Assembly: GCA_029433155.1 (NCBI GenBank)
Contig: JAQYTT010000002.1
Coordinates: forward strand, 62,001-126,000
Direction: 5' to 3'
DNA: 64,000 bases
Source of the DNA: Lactobacillaceae bacterium L1_55_11
GTDB taxonomy: Bacteria > Bacillota > Bacilli > Lactobacillales > Lactobacillaceae
Positions 39,242 through 47,299 of this stretch are shown in pieces. The notes under the pieces were generated by a model. It saw nothing but the letters and a program-made list of their open reading frames with translations. It searched no databases and was not told the DNA's origin. How positions within the stretch are numbered: the first letter of the stretch is position 1; the number at the start of each line of letters is the position of its first letter. The translations under genes and the position numbers were made by a program.

Positions 39242-40152
39242 TGCCAGCCGATTTTATTGAACAAGCAAAGACAGCTTATCCGACCGAGGTGGCGCACTTT
39301 GACGACCTGATTGACCAGGACCGTCTCAGTCACCTTTACCTCTTAGTTGGTCCCGGCCAGCCTGAAAAGCTGGCCTTTTCGCGTTATCTGGCCTGGCGGG
39401 TCCTCGGTCCTGACCAGCGCAACGAGGTCCGGGTAGCCGAGGATGACCATCCCGACCTGCAGGTTGTTGCCAGTGAAAAGCCAGGCGGCACCATTAAGAT
39501 TGGACAAATCCGCCTCTTAACGACGGCCTTTACCACCACGGCCCTAGAAGCGGACCGGAAGGTCTTTATTATTGACCAGGCCCAAAACCTGACCACCGCG
39601 GCGGCCAACGCCCTCCTGAAATTCATCGAGGAACCGGCCGGCCCCCAGTTAATCCTCATGCTGGCCCCGAACTTAACCGAAATTCTGCCAACAATCCGCT
39701 CCCGGGCCCAGGTGGTTCACCTCCAACCAGTCAACCTCGATGAGGACCGCCGGTTGGAAGGGGAGTGGGACAGCGAGGAAGAGGCCGGGGCCAAGCAGGC
39801 CCTGGTCCAGTGGTTTAAATTAGCCCTGCTTGATGACCAGCGGGCCTTTGCCCAGGTAGCCACCCAGTTGGTGCCAACTTTTACCACACCGGGGCAGCAG
39901 CGCCTGGCCCTAAACTGGATCCAGCAGCTGATTCGAGACATCCTCGTTTTTCAGCAGCTGCCCGATGACCGCCTTTATTTCCCCGACTTGGCGGACTTTT
40001 ACCAGCAGGCCCGTGGCCGTTTTGACCTACCAAAGCTGTTGGCCGCTAGTCAGGTTATCTTGGCCACTGACCGGCTCCGCCACGTTAACATTTCCTTTCA
40101 GGCCCGCCTCGAGAAACTCACCCTGGAGCTGGGCGCGCAAATGGTGCAATGA
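39241..40152 (+). CDS. holB: DNA polymerase III delta-prime subunit, zinc module missing
   Basis: 303 residues of the clamp-loader delta-prime subunit: LYLLVGP start of the degenerate ATPase domain and ANALLKFIEEP, followed by IRSRAQ. The zinc-binding cysteines expected before the HPDL block (residues 70-73) are absent (AWRVLGPDQRNEVRVAEDD) and no cysteine occurs in the protein. Directly followed by rsmI; the yabA gene usually found here is missing. Confidence 0.93.
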   Translation: MPADFIEQAKTAYPTEVAHFDDLIDQDRLSHLYLLVGPGQPEKLAFSRYLAWRVLGPDQRNEVRVAEDDHPDLQVVASEKPGGTIKIGQIRLLTTAFTTTALEADRKVFIIDQAQNLTTAAANALLKFIEEPAGPQLILMLAPNLTEILPTIRSRAQVVHLQPVNLDEDRRLEGEWDSEEEAGAKQALVQWFKLALLDDQRAFAQVATQLVPTFTTPGQQRLALNWIQQLIRDILVFQQLPDDRLYFPDLADFYQQARGRFDLPKLLAASQVILATDRLRHVNISFQARLEKLTLELGAQMVQ

Positions 40153-41021
40153 TGCAAGAACAGAAAAGTTTCGCACAGCATACGACTGGGTCCCTCTACC
40201 TAGTGCCCACGCCAATCGGTAACTTGCAGGATATGACGCCTAGGGCCTTAGAAATCCTGGCCCATGTGGATTTGATTGCGGCCGAAGATACCCGGCACAC
40301 CCAGCAGTTGCTGAACTACTTTGAAATTGAAACCAAGCAGACTAGCCTGCACGAGCATAACTGGGCTACCAAGGTGCCCAGCCTGGTCGACGACCTTTTG
40401 AATGGGACCGACATCGCCCAGGTCAGTGATGCCGGCATGCCCTCAATCTCTGATCCAGGGAAGGAGTTGGTGGCGGCAGCCCTGAAGGCTGACATTGCTG
40501 TCATCCCATTACCGGGTCCGTCGGCTGGCATCACCGCCCTGATTGCCAGTGGTCTGGTTCCCCAGCCCTTCTACTTTCATGGTTTTTTGCCCCGCAAGGG
40601 CAAGGACCAGGTGGCCGAGCTGACAGAACTGGCCCAGCGGCCGGAAACTTTGGTTTTTTATGAGGCGCCCCACCGTTTAAAGTACACTTTAACTAACCTT
40701 GTTACAGTAATGGGGTCCCAACGACCCCTGGTTTTGGCCCGGGAACTGACCAAGCGCTACGAGGAATTTTTACGCGGTACGGCCGGTGAACTGCTGGAAT
40801 GGGCAAATAGTCAGCCGATTCGGGGTGAATTTGTCATCCTGGTGGGCGGCAACCCCCAGCCGGTTCAGGAAGAAAAACGGACCGACCTACCGGTTAATGA
40901 TGCCATTGACCAGCTGATTGCTGAAGGGTTAAAGCCCAATGCCGCAATCAAGCAGGTGGCTAAGGACCGGCAGCTCGACCGGCAACTAGTGTACCGACAG
41001 TATCACCACTTGGAGGATTAA
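40152..41021 (+). CDS. rsmI: 16S rRNA (cytidine1402-2'-O)-methyltransferase
   Basis: About 289 residues of the SAM-dependent tetrapyrrole-methylase fold: LYLVPTPIGNLQDMTPRAL, AEDTRHT, VSDAGMPSISDPG and PLPGPSA are all diagnostic. The start overlaps the holB stop (ATGATG; 40149 or 40152 possible). Confidence 0.96.
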   Translation: MQEQKSFAQHTTGSLYLVPTPIGNLQDMTPRALEILAHVDLIAAEDTRHTQQLLNYFEIETKQTSLHEHNWATKVPSLVDDLLNGTDIAQVSDAGMPSISDPGKELVAAALKADIAVIPLPGPSAGITALIASGLVPQPFYFHGFLPRKGKDQVAELTELAQRPETLVFYEAPHRLKYTLTNLVTVMGSQRPLVLARELTKRYEEFLRGTAGELLEWANSQPIRGEFVILVGGNPQPVQEEKRTDLPVNDAIDQLIAEGLKPNAAIKQVAKDRQLDRQLVYRQYHHLED

Positions 41022-41024
41022 GGG

Positions 41025-41759
41025 ATGGCAACTGTATTTGAAATGCAACATACCGTTGAATATTATGAGGTGGACCTCAATGGGCGGTTGACCCTGCCTA
41101 CCATCGTCAACCTGGCCGTCCTGGCTTCTAAAAAGCAGGGTGACTTCCTGGGCATTGGGCCTAACGAGCACCAGGCCATGGGACTGGGTTGGATTATTTT
41201 GCAGTATGACCTGAAAATTAAGCGCCGGCCGGTCGCCAACGAGGAGATTACCATTCAAACCTCGGCCGGGGAGGCCAACCCCTTCTTTGTCCGGCGCTGG
41301 TTTAAGATTTTAGACGAGCAGGGCAACGAATTAGTCCACATCGACTCGATTTGGGCGATGATTGACGTGCATAAACGCCACATGGTCCGCCTGCCCGCCG
41401 ACCAGGTTAAGAAATACGACGCCATCCCAACCAAGCAGGTGCCGCGAATTCCCGCACCCGCCAAGATTGGCCCGGACGAAAAGTTCAAGGAGCTGCCTTA
41501 CCGGGTACGCTACTTAGACATTGATGCCAACCAGCACGTGAACAATTCCAAGTACTTTACCTGGATGATGGACGTCTTGGGGCCGGAATTCTTAAAACAC
41601 CACGAAGTGACCCACATTGATTTAAAATTTGAAAATGAGGTGGCTTTGGGGCACGTGATTGAATCCCAGGTGGTCGTGGATGGCGAGCACTCTAGGCACC
41701 GGATTATGAACGGTGACGTGGTAAGTGCCGAAGCCGAATTTGACTGGCGCAGCATTTAA
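41025..41759 (+). CDS. Acyl-ACP thioesterase
   Basis: 244 residues forming two hotdog domains of the FatA/bacterial thioesterase type. The catalytic Asn-His region is DANQHVNNSKYFTWM (about residues 166-180). It releases fatty acids from acyl carrier protein. It follows rsmI by 3 bases and is probably the last gene of the operon. Confidence 0.88.
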   Translation: MATVFEMQHTVEYYEVDLNGRLTLPTIVNLAVLASKKQGDFLGIGPNEHQAMGLGWIILQYDLKIKRRPVANEEITIQTSAGEANPFFVRRWFKILDEQGNELVHIDSIWAMIDVHKRHMVRLPADQVKKYDAIPTKQVPRIPAPAKIGPDEKFKELPYRVRYLDIDANQHVNNSKYFTWMMDVLGPEFLKHHEVTHIDLKFENEVALGHVIESQVVVDGEHSRHRIMNGDVVSAEAEFDWRSI

Positions 41760-41803
41760 GGGCACTGGCCGGGACAAATAGTTAGAAAAGAGGAATAAAT
41801 AGC

Positions 41804-42793
41804 ATGGCGGTATTAGTATTAGGTGGGGCTGGTTACATCGGTTCTCACATGGTGAAGCGCCTGGTCGCTGACGGCCAGGACGTAGTGGTGGTCGACTCCC
41901 TGGTAACCGGCCACCGGCAGGCAGTTGACGAGAAGGCCAAGTTTTATCAGGTCGATGTCCGCGATAAGACGGCTTTGAGCCAGGTCTTTGACCAGGAAGA
42001 TATCGACCAGGTGGTTCACTTCGCGGCTTTCTCAATCGTGCCTGAATCGGTTGCGGACCCATTGAAGTACTTTGATAACAATACTGGGGGCATGATTACC
42101 CTCTTAGAAGTCATGCGGGCCCACGACGTCAAACAGATTGTCTTCTCATCGACGGCCGCTACTTACGGTAACCCCGTCCACATTCCCATTCAGGAAAGTG
42201 ACCCCCAAGATCCCATCAACCCCTATGGTGAATCCAAGTTGATGATGGAAAAGATGATGGCCTGGGCCGATGAAGCCTATGGGATCAAGTGGGTAGCCCT
42301 CCGCTACTTCAACGTGGCGGGCGCCATTGAAGACGGCAGCATCGGTGAAGACCACAACCCTGAAACTCACCTGGTACCAATTATTTTGCAGGCCGCCGCT
42401 GGTCAGCGCGAGTTCATTGAGATGTTTGGCGATGACTACGACACGCCCGATGGCTTTAACGTTCGCGACTATGTCCATGTTTTGGACTTGGCTGATGCCC
42501 ACCTGTCAGCCTTGAAGTACCTGGCTGCCGGCGAACCTTCTAACCAGTTTAACCTGGGATCCGCCACTGGTTTCTCAGTTAAGGAAATGGTTGAAGCGGC
42601 CCGCAAAGCCACTGGCGTTAACATTAAGTCTAAGATTGGTCCCCGCCGTCCTGGTGATCCAGATATCTTGGTGGCCAACTCCGACAAGGCCCGCCAGGTT
42701 TTGGCCTGGCAGCCTAAGTACGACAACGTTGAAGACATTATTAAGACCGCTTGGCACTGGACCGAAACCCACCCACACGGTTTCCAATATTAA
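41804..42793 (+). CDS. galE: UDP-glucose 4-epimerase
   Basis: 329 residues of extended short-chain dehydrogenase type: NAD motif GGAGYIG (7-13), Ser/Thr in SSTAATYG and the YGESK catalytic Tyr-Lys pair. Interconverts UDP-glucose and UDP-galactose for galactose use or exopolysaccharide and teichoic acid synthesis. No other Leloir genes are nearby, which favours a cell-envelope role. Own terminator. Confidence 0.95.
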   Translation: MAVLVLGGAGYIGSHMVKRLVADGQDVVVVDSLVTGHRQAVDEKAKFYQVDVRDKTALSQVFDQEDIDQVVHFAAFSIVPESVADPLKYFDNNTGGMITLLEVMRAHDVKQIVFSSTAATYGNPVHIPIQESDPQDPINPYGESKLMMEKMMAWADEAYGIKWVALRYFNVAGAIEDGSIGEDHNPETHLVPIILQAAAGQREFIEMFGDDYDTPDGFNVRDYVHVLDLADAHLSALKYLAAGEPSNQFNLGSATGFSVKEMVEAARKATGVNIKSKIGPRRPGDPDILVANSDKARQVLAWQPKYDNVEDIIKTAWHWTETHPHGFQY

Positions 42794-42796
42794 TTA

Positions 42797-42825
42797 AAAA
42801 GAACTGCATGGCAGTTCTTTTTTTG
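42797..42825 (+). terminator. Terminator of galE
   Basis: 10-bp perfect stem AAAGAACTGC/GCAGTTCTTT, loop ATG, T tract. Confidence 0.92.
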
Positions 42826-42872
42826 GTCTAAAAGCGGATAAATTGCTATCTGAAGCCCTTTATGTTAATTTT

Positions 42873-43529
42873 ATGAGTACTATGAAAGACTCAAAACTCT
42901 TTAACATCTTTTTAAAAACGCCGGCCCTTTTGATATTTTGGGGATTTATGGGCGTCTGGGTAGTGCCAATTGTTAACAGTGTGCCCTTTTTGGTTGAGCA
43001 CTACTATCCGGGTTACATGCTCGTGGGAACAGCCGTCGCGGCCCTGATTACCCTGGCCTTGGCCTGGTGGCTGGAGCGGACTAACCATTCGGTCTTGGGC
43101 CCAGTGCGGTTTTCGTCGGTCTTTGTGGTTATTATCGTCCTCTTCTTGATGATGGCCTACTATGTCTTGATTAACCATTTGATGCCCAGTTCAAACAGTG
43201 CCAATCAGGCCACGATTGATAGTGTCTTGAGCCATCTGAGCCACTTTAACGTGATTGTTTTCCAGGTGACGCTGACTTTCCTTGCGCCGATCTTGGAAGA
43301 AACGGTGTTTCGGGGATGGCTGGTTTGGGCCCTAAAGGACTGGGGCAAGATTTTCCAGTACATCATCCCAACCCTGCTCTTTGCCCTAGCTCACCAGGCT
43401 AGCCGGCCGGTCGATTGGCTGATTTACGGCGGTCTAGGTCTGGGCTTAATGATTGTCCGGATGGTAACCGGCCGCCTGGAATACTCAATGGCCACCCACA
43501 TTTTGTGGAACGCTTCTTCCCTAATTTAA
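42873..43529 (+). CDS. CPBP intramembrane metalloprotease, paralog 1
   Basis: 218 residues from ATG 42873; neither this nor the TTG at 42843 has a clear ribosome site. About six to seven TM helices. CPBP (Abi/Rce1-like) motifs: EETVFRGW, FALAH and HILWN. Such proteins serve in CAAX-like processing, bacteriocin self-immunity or maturation. First of four tandem paralogs, in its own transcription unit. Confidence 0.85.
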   Translation: MSTMKDSKLFNIFLKTPALLIFWGFMGVWVVPIVNSVPFLVEHYYPGYMLVGTAVAALITLALAWWLERTNHSVLGPVRFSSVFVVIIVLFLMMAYYVLINHLMPSSNSANQATIDSVLSHLSHFNVIVFQVTLTFLAPILEETVFRGWLVWALKDWGKIFQYIIPTLLFALAHQASRPVDWLIYGGLGLGLMIVRMVTGRLEYSMATHILWNASSLI

Positions 43530-43540
43530 AATTTTCGCTT

Positions 43541-43577
43541 AAAAGAGCCGTATATCAGATATTACGGTTCTTTTTTA
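43541..43577 (+). terminator. Terminator between CPBP paralogs 1 and 2
   Basis: 12-bp stem AAAAGAGCCGTA / TACGGTTCTTTT (one G-U) followed by T residues. Confidence 0.88.
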
Positions 43578-43666
43578 TTTTGGTTACAAAGGCTGGATTT
43601 GGTTGTGACGGCTGGCGTGCTTATGCTACTTTGGATGTAATTTAGGTTGTTTAGGGAGAAGTAAAA

Positions 43667-44314
43667 ATGGAAAAGATTAAGTCGCTAAGGGTGCCGACTG
43701 CCTTAGGATGGTTAGTTGGTGGGTGGATTTTAGCCCAGGTACTCAATGGGCTAACGATCATACCGGCCGTGGCTAGTCCTAAAAACGTGGTTGCTATGGC
43801 CGCGATGTGGGTGCTTACTTTCGTCATTGCTGGCGGTCTGGCCTATGAGCTGCAACGTAAAAACCATTCGGTCTTTGGCAAGATACACTGGCGTTCTGTT
43901 CTGATTGTTGTCATTGCCTTTGTCTTGCTGACGGCTTATGGTAATTTAATCGCGCACTTTTTTCCAAGTGTTGATCCTCAGAATCAGGTGGATCTGGACA
44001 ACATTGTTAAGAAGCTTTCTGGCGTAAACTACATTCTCTTCCAATCGACGACGGTCATTTTGGCACCGCTAATCGAGGATGTTATTTTCCGCGGATGGAT
44101 GGTTTGTGCCTTATCCACCTGGCATAAAGTTTTCCAGTTTGTTATCCCGACCGTGCTCTTTGCCTTGGGCCATGCTCCAGCCACCTGGGTTGAATGGGCC
44201 ATTTATGGCGGCATGGGGGCTGCCTTTATGGCGGTGCGAATGCTAACGGGCAAGGTTCAATATTCCATGGCCATGCACATGGTTTGGAATTTCTTAGCAG
44301 TTGTTGCTTCTTAA
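43667..44314 (+). CDS. CPBP intramembrane metalloprotease, paralog 2 (ED variant)
   Basis: 215 residues. Same layout as its neighbours: short KIKSLRVPTALGW N-terminus, TM helices, IEDVIFRGW, FALGH and HMVWN. The catalytic EE pair is ED here, a conservative change in the metal/proton-handling residues. GGAG ribosome site. A promoter TTGTGA (43602-43607), 18 bases, TACTTT precedes the gene and probably drives paralogs 2-4. Confidence 0.86.
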   Translation: MEKIKSLRVPTALGWLVGGWILAQVLNGLTIIPAVASPKNVVAMAAMWVLTFVIAGGLAYELQRKNHSVFGKIHWRSVLIVVIAFVLLTAYGNLIAHFFPSVDPQNQVDLDNIVKKLSGVNYILFQSTTVILAPLIEDVIFRGWMVCALSTWHKVFQFVIPTVLFALGHAPATWVEWAIYGGMGAAFMAVRMLTGKVQYSMAMHMVWNFLAVVAS

Positions 44315-44352
44315 GGGTTTCAATTTTGTGATTATGAGAAGGAGTATTGAGG

Positions 44353-45000
44353 ATGGAAAGGATTAAAAGTTGGCATCTGCCGACTGTCATATTCTGGTTG
44401 GTTGTTGGGTACTTCATGGCGGGCTTTTTGGATGGTCTGCCTCAGTTTGCCGGCCATTACATGCCTCAGCATATGTGGGAAATGACCCTGGGGACTGCCT
44501 TGATTATTGCGGGCGTGATCTACTGCTTGCAGCAAAAGACTGGTACCGTTTTTGCAAAAATTAAGTGGGATTACGTCTGGGCGGCGGTGCTTGGATTTGT
44601 CCTACTCTTAATCTACAGCATCGCAGTGAATGTCTTGCTGCCACACGCCCTTAGTAACAACCAGGCTGGTCTGGATAAAGAACTTAAAGCCTTGTCAGGG
44701 TTAAATGTTGTTCTGTTTAACTTGATGTTGGTTATTATCGGGCCTGCGATTGAAGAAACTTTTTTCCGGGGCTGGATGATGTGGGCGATGGATAGCTGGA
44801 ATAAGTGGTTACGTTTTGTCATCATTGTCTTTTTATTTGCCTGCTTCCATCACCCAACTCGCTTGGTAGATTGGTTGACCTATGGCGGTATCGGGGTAGC
44901 TTTCACCCTGGTAAGGATGTGGACTGGCAAGGTCCAGTACTCCTTTATGACCCACGCCCTCTGGAATGGGTTGGGTGCCTTGGGCAGTTTGGCTCGCTAG
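44353..45000 (+). CDS. CPBP intramembrane metalloprotease, paralog 3
   Basis: 215 residues from ATG 44353 (GGAG 8 bases upstream). N-terminus ERIKSWHLPTVIFWLV aligns with paralogs 2 and 4. Motifs EETFFRGW, FACFH and HALWN are intact. Follows paralog 2 after 38 bases, so part of the same transcript. Confidence 0.86.
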   Translation: MERIKSWHLPTVIFWLVVGYFMAGFLDGLPQFAGHYMPQHMWEMTLGTALIIAGVIYCLQQKTGTVFAKIKWDYVWAAVLGFVLLLIYSIAVNVLLPHALSNNQAGLDKELKALSGLNVVLFNLMLVIIGPAIEETFFRGWMMWAMDSWNKWLRFVIIVFLFACFHHPTRLVDWLTYGGIGVAFTLVRMWTGKVQYSFMTHALWNGLGALGSLAR

Positions 45001-45042
45001 CAGTCACGTTAAAATTTCAACGATTTGAAAGGGGCTTCGCCC

Positions 45043-45681
45043 ATGCGTAAAAAATTAAGCAATCTTTGGTTCCCGACTGCCCTGTCCTGGTTGATCTTAG
45101 GACCAATCCTGGTTGCCCTGGTTGACGGTATTCCTGCGGGAGCCGCTATGTATGGAAAACCTTGGCCGGCGGTTATCGTATTCGTCGTATGCTTACTGGG
45201 CATTCTGCTGTTGGCCTATGTTTTGCAGCGGGTCACCAAGACAATGATTGAGAAAATCGAATGGCGATCGGTTGTAATCGCCTTCATTGCCTTCTTGCTG
45301 AACCTGCTACTCCAGGTGGCGATGGATCACTTTTTCCCGGGTCGACCTAATAACCAAGAAATCATTAATCAAGCCCTGAAACATTTATCAGGGGTAAATC
45401 TGGTCGTCTTTGAGCTTAGTGGCATTGTCATTGGGCCCCTAATCGAGGAAATTGTCTTCCGCGGTTGGCTGGTCTGGGCAACGTCCAAGTGGTACAAGGT
45501 CCTGCAATTTATCCTGCCAACCATCCTCTTTGCCTGGTTACACGAACCGACCCGTCTGGTTGATTGGCTGACCTATGGTGGCATGGGGGCCCTGTTCATG
45601 GCTGTCCGCTTTAAGACCGGTAAGGTCCAGTACTCGGTTATGACGCACATGGGTTGGAACTTATTTGCTGTCTTGGCCTAG
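45043..45681 (+). CDS. CPBP intramembrane metalloprotease, paralog 4
   Basis: 212 residues from ATG 45043 (AAAGGGG upstream). Motifs EEIVFRGW, FAWLH and HMGWN. It shares EPTRLVDWLTYGG-like sequence with paralog 3 (HPTRLVDWLTYGG). Last gene before a strong terminator. Confidence 0.86.
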   Translation: MRKKLSNLWFPTALSWLILGPILVALVDGIPAGAAMYGKPWPAVIVFVVCLLGILLLAYVLQRVTKTMIEKIEWRSVVIAFIAFLLNLLLQVAMDHFFPGRPNNQEIINQALKHLSGVNLVVFELSGIVIGPLIEEIVFRGWLVWATSKWYKVLQFILPTILFAWLHEPTRLVDWLTYGGMGALFMAVRFKTGKVQYSVMTHMGWNLFAVLA

Positions 45682-45698
45682 CCTTGATTTTAAAAAAT

Positions 45699-45732
45699 AA
45701 AGGTCCCATCCAAACCGGATGGGACCTTTTTT
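45699..45732 (+). terminator. Terminator of the CPBP operon
   Basis: 13-bp perfect stem AAAGGTCCCATCC with its complement, 5-base loop, then T tract. Confidence 0.93.
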
Positions 45733-45740
45733 GCAGCATA

Positions 45741-45871
45741 AAACACGAAACCCCGACATACTAGCGCGTACATCGGGGAGCTTATTTAAGAGAATATATG
45801 GGAGAGGGGAAAAGAATATGAAAAATAGCGTCGAATTTCGACTTAGTCCCTGGACCTGGGGTTTCGTGTTT
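45741..45871 (+). repeat. 14-bp inverted repeat spanning a small-ORF leader
   Basis: AAACACGAAACCCC (45741-45754) is perfectly complementary to 45858-45871, which lies inside the 36-codon ORF. The CCCC of the left arm can instead join a local stem CCCCGA/TCGGGG (45751-45756 with 45773-45778), so the two pairings exclude each other. Confidence 0.75.
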
Positions 45872-45928
45872 CCGGCTGTGCTATCACCGGTTATCCAATC
45901 ATGCAGCTTCCTCCATGAGAAAATCTAA
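45818..45928 (+). CDS. Putative 36-residue hydrophobic peptide
   Basis: ATG 45818 is preceded by GGAGAGGGG at 9-base spacing. The peptide starts MKNSVEFRLSPWTWGF, followed by one hydrophobic stretch with two prolines and a charged end (HEKI). No family is recognised; it could be a short membrane peptide, a toxin-like peptide or a decayed gene fragment. Its coding sequence carries one arm of a long inverted repeat with the leader, suggesting RNA-level control. Confidence 0.45.
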   Translation: MKNSVEFRLSPWTWGFVFPAVLSPVIQSCSFLHEKI

Positions 45929-46085
45929 TTTATTCAACGCGCTTGTTGTTTGAGACTAACTCGCTTGTTGATGCTTTTAATATTAAGGGGTTTAGGTTAA
46001 ACCAGCATAAAGCAGGCATAAAATTCAGATTAAATTTCAAATTAATTTGAAACTAGTGGTCTAAACCTGCACTTGCAATCATTTT
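45929..46085. other. Gene-free stretch with repeats and a palindrome
   Basis: No gene seen. It holds two copies of CGCTTGTTG (45940 and 45962, 22-bp period), two copies of GCATAAA 11 bp apart (about 46004 and 46015), GGTTTAGGTTAAACC (about 45988-46002), and a perfect 18-bp palindrome TTTCAAATTAATTTGAAA (46035-46052). These look like regulator-binding sites. Confidence 0.6.
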
Positions 46086-46099
46086 TGAAAGCGGTTACA
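46086..46099 (+). promoter_or_regulatory. CcpA cre site upstream of fructokinase
   Basis: TGAAAGCGGTTACA fits the cre consensus TGWNANCGNTNWCA at every position. An extended -10 (TGGTAAGAT, 46141-46149) lies 42 bases downstream, so CcpA could act on the fructokinase promoter. Confidence 0.8.
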
Positions 46100-46192
46100 A
46101 TTAGCTTAAGGAAAGCATTATCCAAACTGTTATGGGAAAATGGTAAGATAAGGATAGTGTTTTCAACGATTGAGGAGAAAAGGAGCAGGTGT

Positions 46193-47074
46193 ATGGGACT
46201 TCTAGGTGCAATTGAGGCCGGTGGTACGAAGTTTGTGGTGGCAGTTGGTGACCACGACTTTAACATTATTAAAAAAGAAGCCTTTCCCACTCTAGATGGT
46301 GAGAAGACTTTAGACAAGGTGATTGCCTTCTTTGACCAGTATCCTGACATTGATGCCATCGGGATTGCGGCCTTTGGCCCAATCGATATTGTGGTGGGCT
46401 CGCGGACCTTTGGTCGGGTGCTGGATACGCCTAAGCGCGGTTGGTCTGGTTATGACTTCTTAGGCCGGATGAAGGCCTGGCGTAACATTCCTTACTTCTG
46501 GACGACCGACGTTAATGGTGCTGGTTGGGCCGAATTTACAACCGGTGCTGCCAAAGATGTCGACAACATGGTTTACTTAACCATCGGAACTGGGGTTGGG
46601 GCTGGTATCGTGGTTAATGGTCAGCTACTTTCTGGCTACGGCCACCCCGAAGCTGGTCACATCTTCCTGCGTAAGCATCCACTGGATCACTACCAGGGTC
46701 ACTGTCCTTTCCACGGAGACCAGTGTTTGGAAGGTCTGGCCTGTGGACCAGCCATCGAAGACCGCTGGCACCAGAGTGCCCGTGATATTCCAGACGGTGA
46801 TGTTGCCTGGGATATCGAGGCTTACTACCTGGCCCAGGCGGCCTTGGACTACACCATGACCCTGCGCCCCGACAAGATTGTCTTTGGTGGGGGTGTACCG
46901 CACCGGCTTAACATCTTCCCACTGATTCGGGAAAGCTTTGCCGAGCAGATGAGTGACTACCTCAAAGTGCCACCTTTGGACGAGTACATTGTCCCAGTTA
47001 AAAACGGGGATGATGCTGGTATCCTAGGCTGCTTTTACCTGGCTGAAAGCTTGCTAGCAAGCCAAGCAATTTAA
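46193..47074 (+). CDS. ROK-family fructokinase
   Basis: 293 residues from ATG 46193, next to an AGGAGCAGG ribosome site; the frame runs further upstream but without start signals. ATP-binding EAGGTKF (residues 7-13) and the ROK zinc motif HIFLRKHPLDHYQGHCPFHGDQCLEG-type region (His, Cys, His, Cys ligands) are present. It phosphorylates fructose to fructose-6-phosphate. A cre site upstream suggests carbon catabolite control. Here the zinc ligands are kept. Confidence 0.92.
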   Translation: MGLLGAIEAGGTKFVVAVGDHDFNIIKKEAFPTLDGEKTLDKVIAFFDQYPDIDAIGIAAFGPIDIVVGSRTFGRVLDTPKRGWSGYDFLGRMKAWRNIPYFWTTDVNGAGWAEFTTGAAKDVDNMVYLTIGTGVGAGIVVNGQLLSGYGHPEAGHIFLRKHPLDHYQGHCPFHGDQCLEGLACGPAIEDRWHQSARDIPDGDVAWDIEAYYLAQAALDYTMTLRPDKIVFGGGVPHRLNIFPLIRESFAEQMSDYLKVPPLDEYIVPVKNGDDAGILGCFYLAESLLASQAI

Positions 47075-47082
47075 AAAATACC

Positions 47083-47105
47083 AAAAGCCCGTTAGGGCTT
47101 TTTTG
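47083..47105 (+). terminator. Terminator of fructokinase
   Basis: Stem AAAAGCCC/GGGCTTTT with GTTA loop and T tract. Confidence 0.88.
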
Positions 47106-47117
47106 CTGGAATAAAAC

Positions 47118-47146
47118 TTGTCGACCATTTTAATTTATGCTAGAAT
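47118..47146 (+). promoter_or_regulatory. Promoter of tRNA-Lys
   Basis: TTGTCG (47118-47123), 17-base spacer, extended -10 TGCTAGAAT with TAGAAT at 47141-47146. Confidence 0.78.
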
Positions 47147-47171
47147 AGTCAATGTTGTTATACAGCGCAAT

Positions 47172-47244
47172 GGTCAGCTAGCTCAGTTGGTAGAGCAACG
47201 GACTCTTAATCCGTGGGTCCAGGGTTCGAGCCCCTGGCTGACCA
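47172..47244 (+). tRNA. tRNA-Lys (anticodon CTT)
   Basis: 73-base cloverleaf: GGTCAGC pairs with GCTGACC, the D arm is GCTCAGTTGGTAGAGC, the anticodon loop CTCTTAA carries CTT, and the T arm is GGGTTCGAGCCC. 3' CCA is not encoded. Confidence 0.97.
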
Positions 47245-47248
47245 TCGA

Positions 47249-47283
47249 AAAAAAGCGGCGACCCTTCGGTCAGCCGCTTTTTT
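47249..47283 (+). terminator. Terminator after tRNA-Lys
   Basis: AAAAGCGGC-GACC / GGTC-A-GCCGCTTTT stem with one bulged base and T tract. The vanY-like ribosome site starts four bases later. Confidence 0.88.
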
Positions 47284-47299
47284 ACTGGGAGGTTACCGT

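Noticed and set aside
45818-45928. Fst-type toxin of a type I toxin-antitoxin pair
   Set aside because: The peptide lacks the API(F/V)VG-like core and acidic/basic tail of Fst, and no convergent antisense promoter with shared terminator is visible.
47213-47299. Longer vanY-like ORF beginning in tRNA-Lys
   Set aside because: The frame overlaps the tRNA and its terminator by chance; GTG 47300 has GGGAGG at 7 bases and starts the signal anchor properly.
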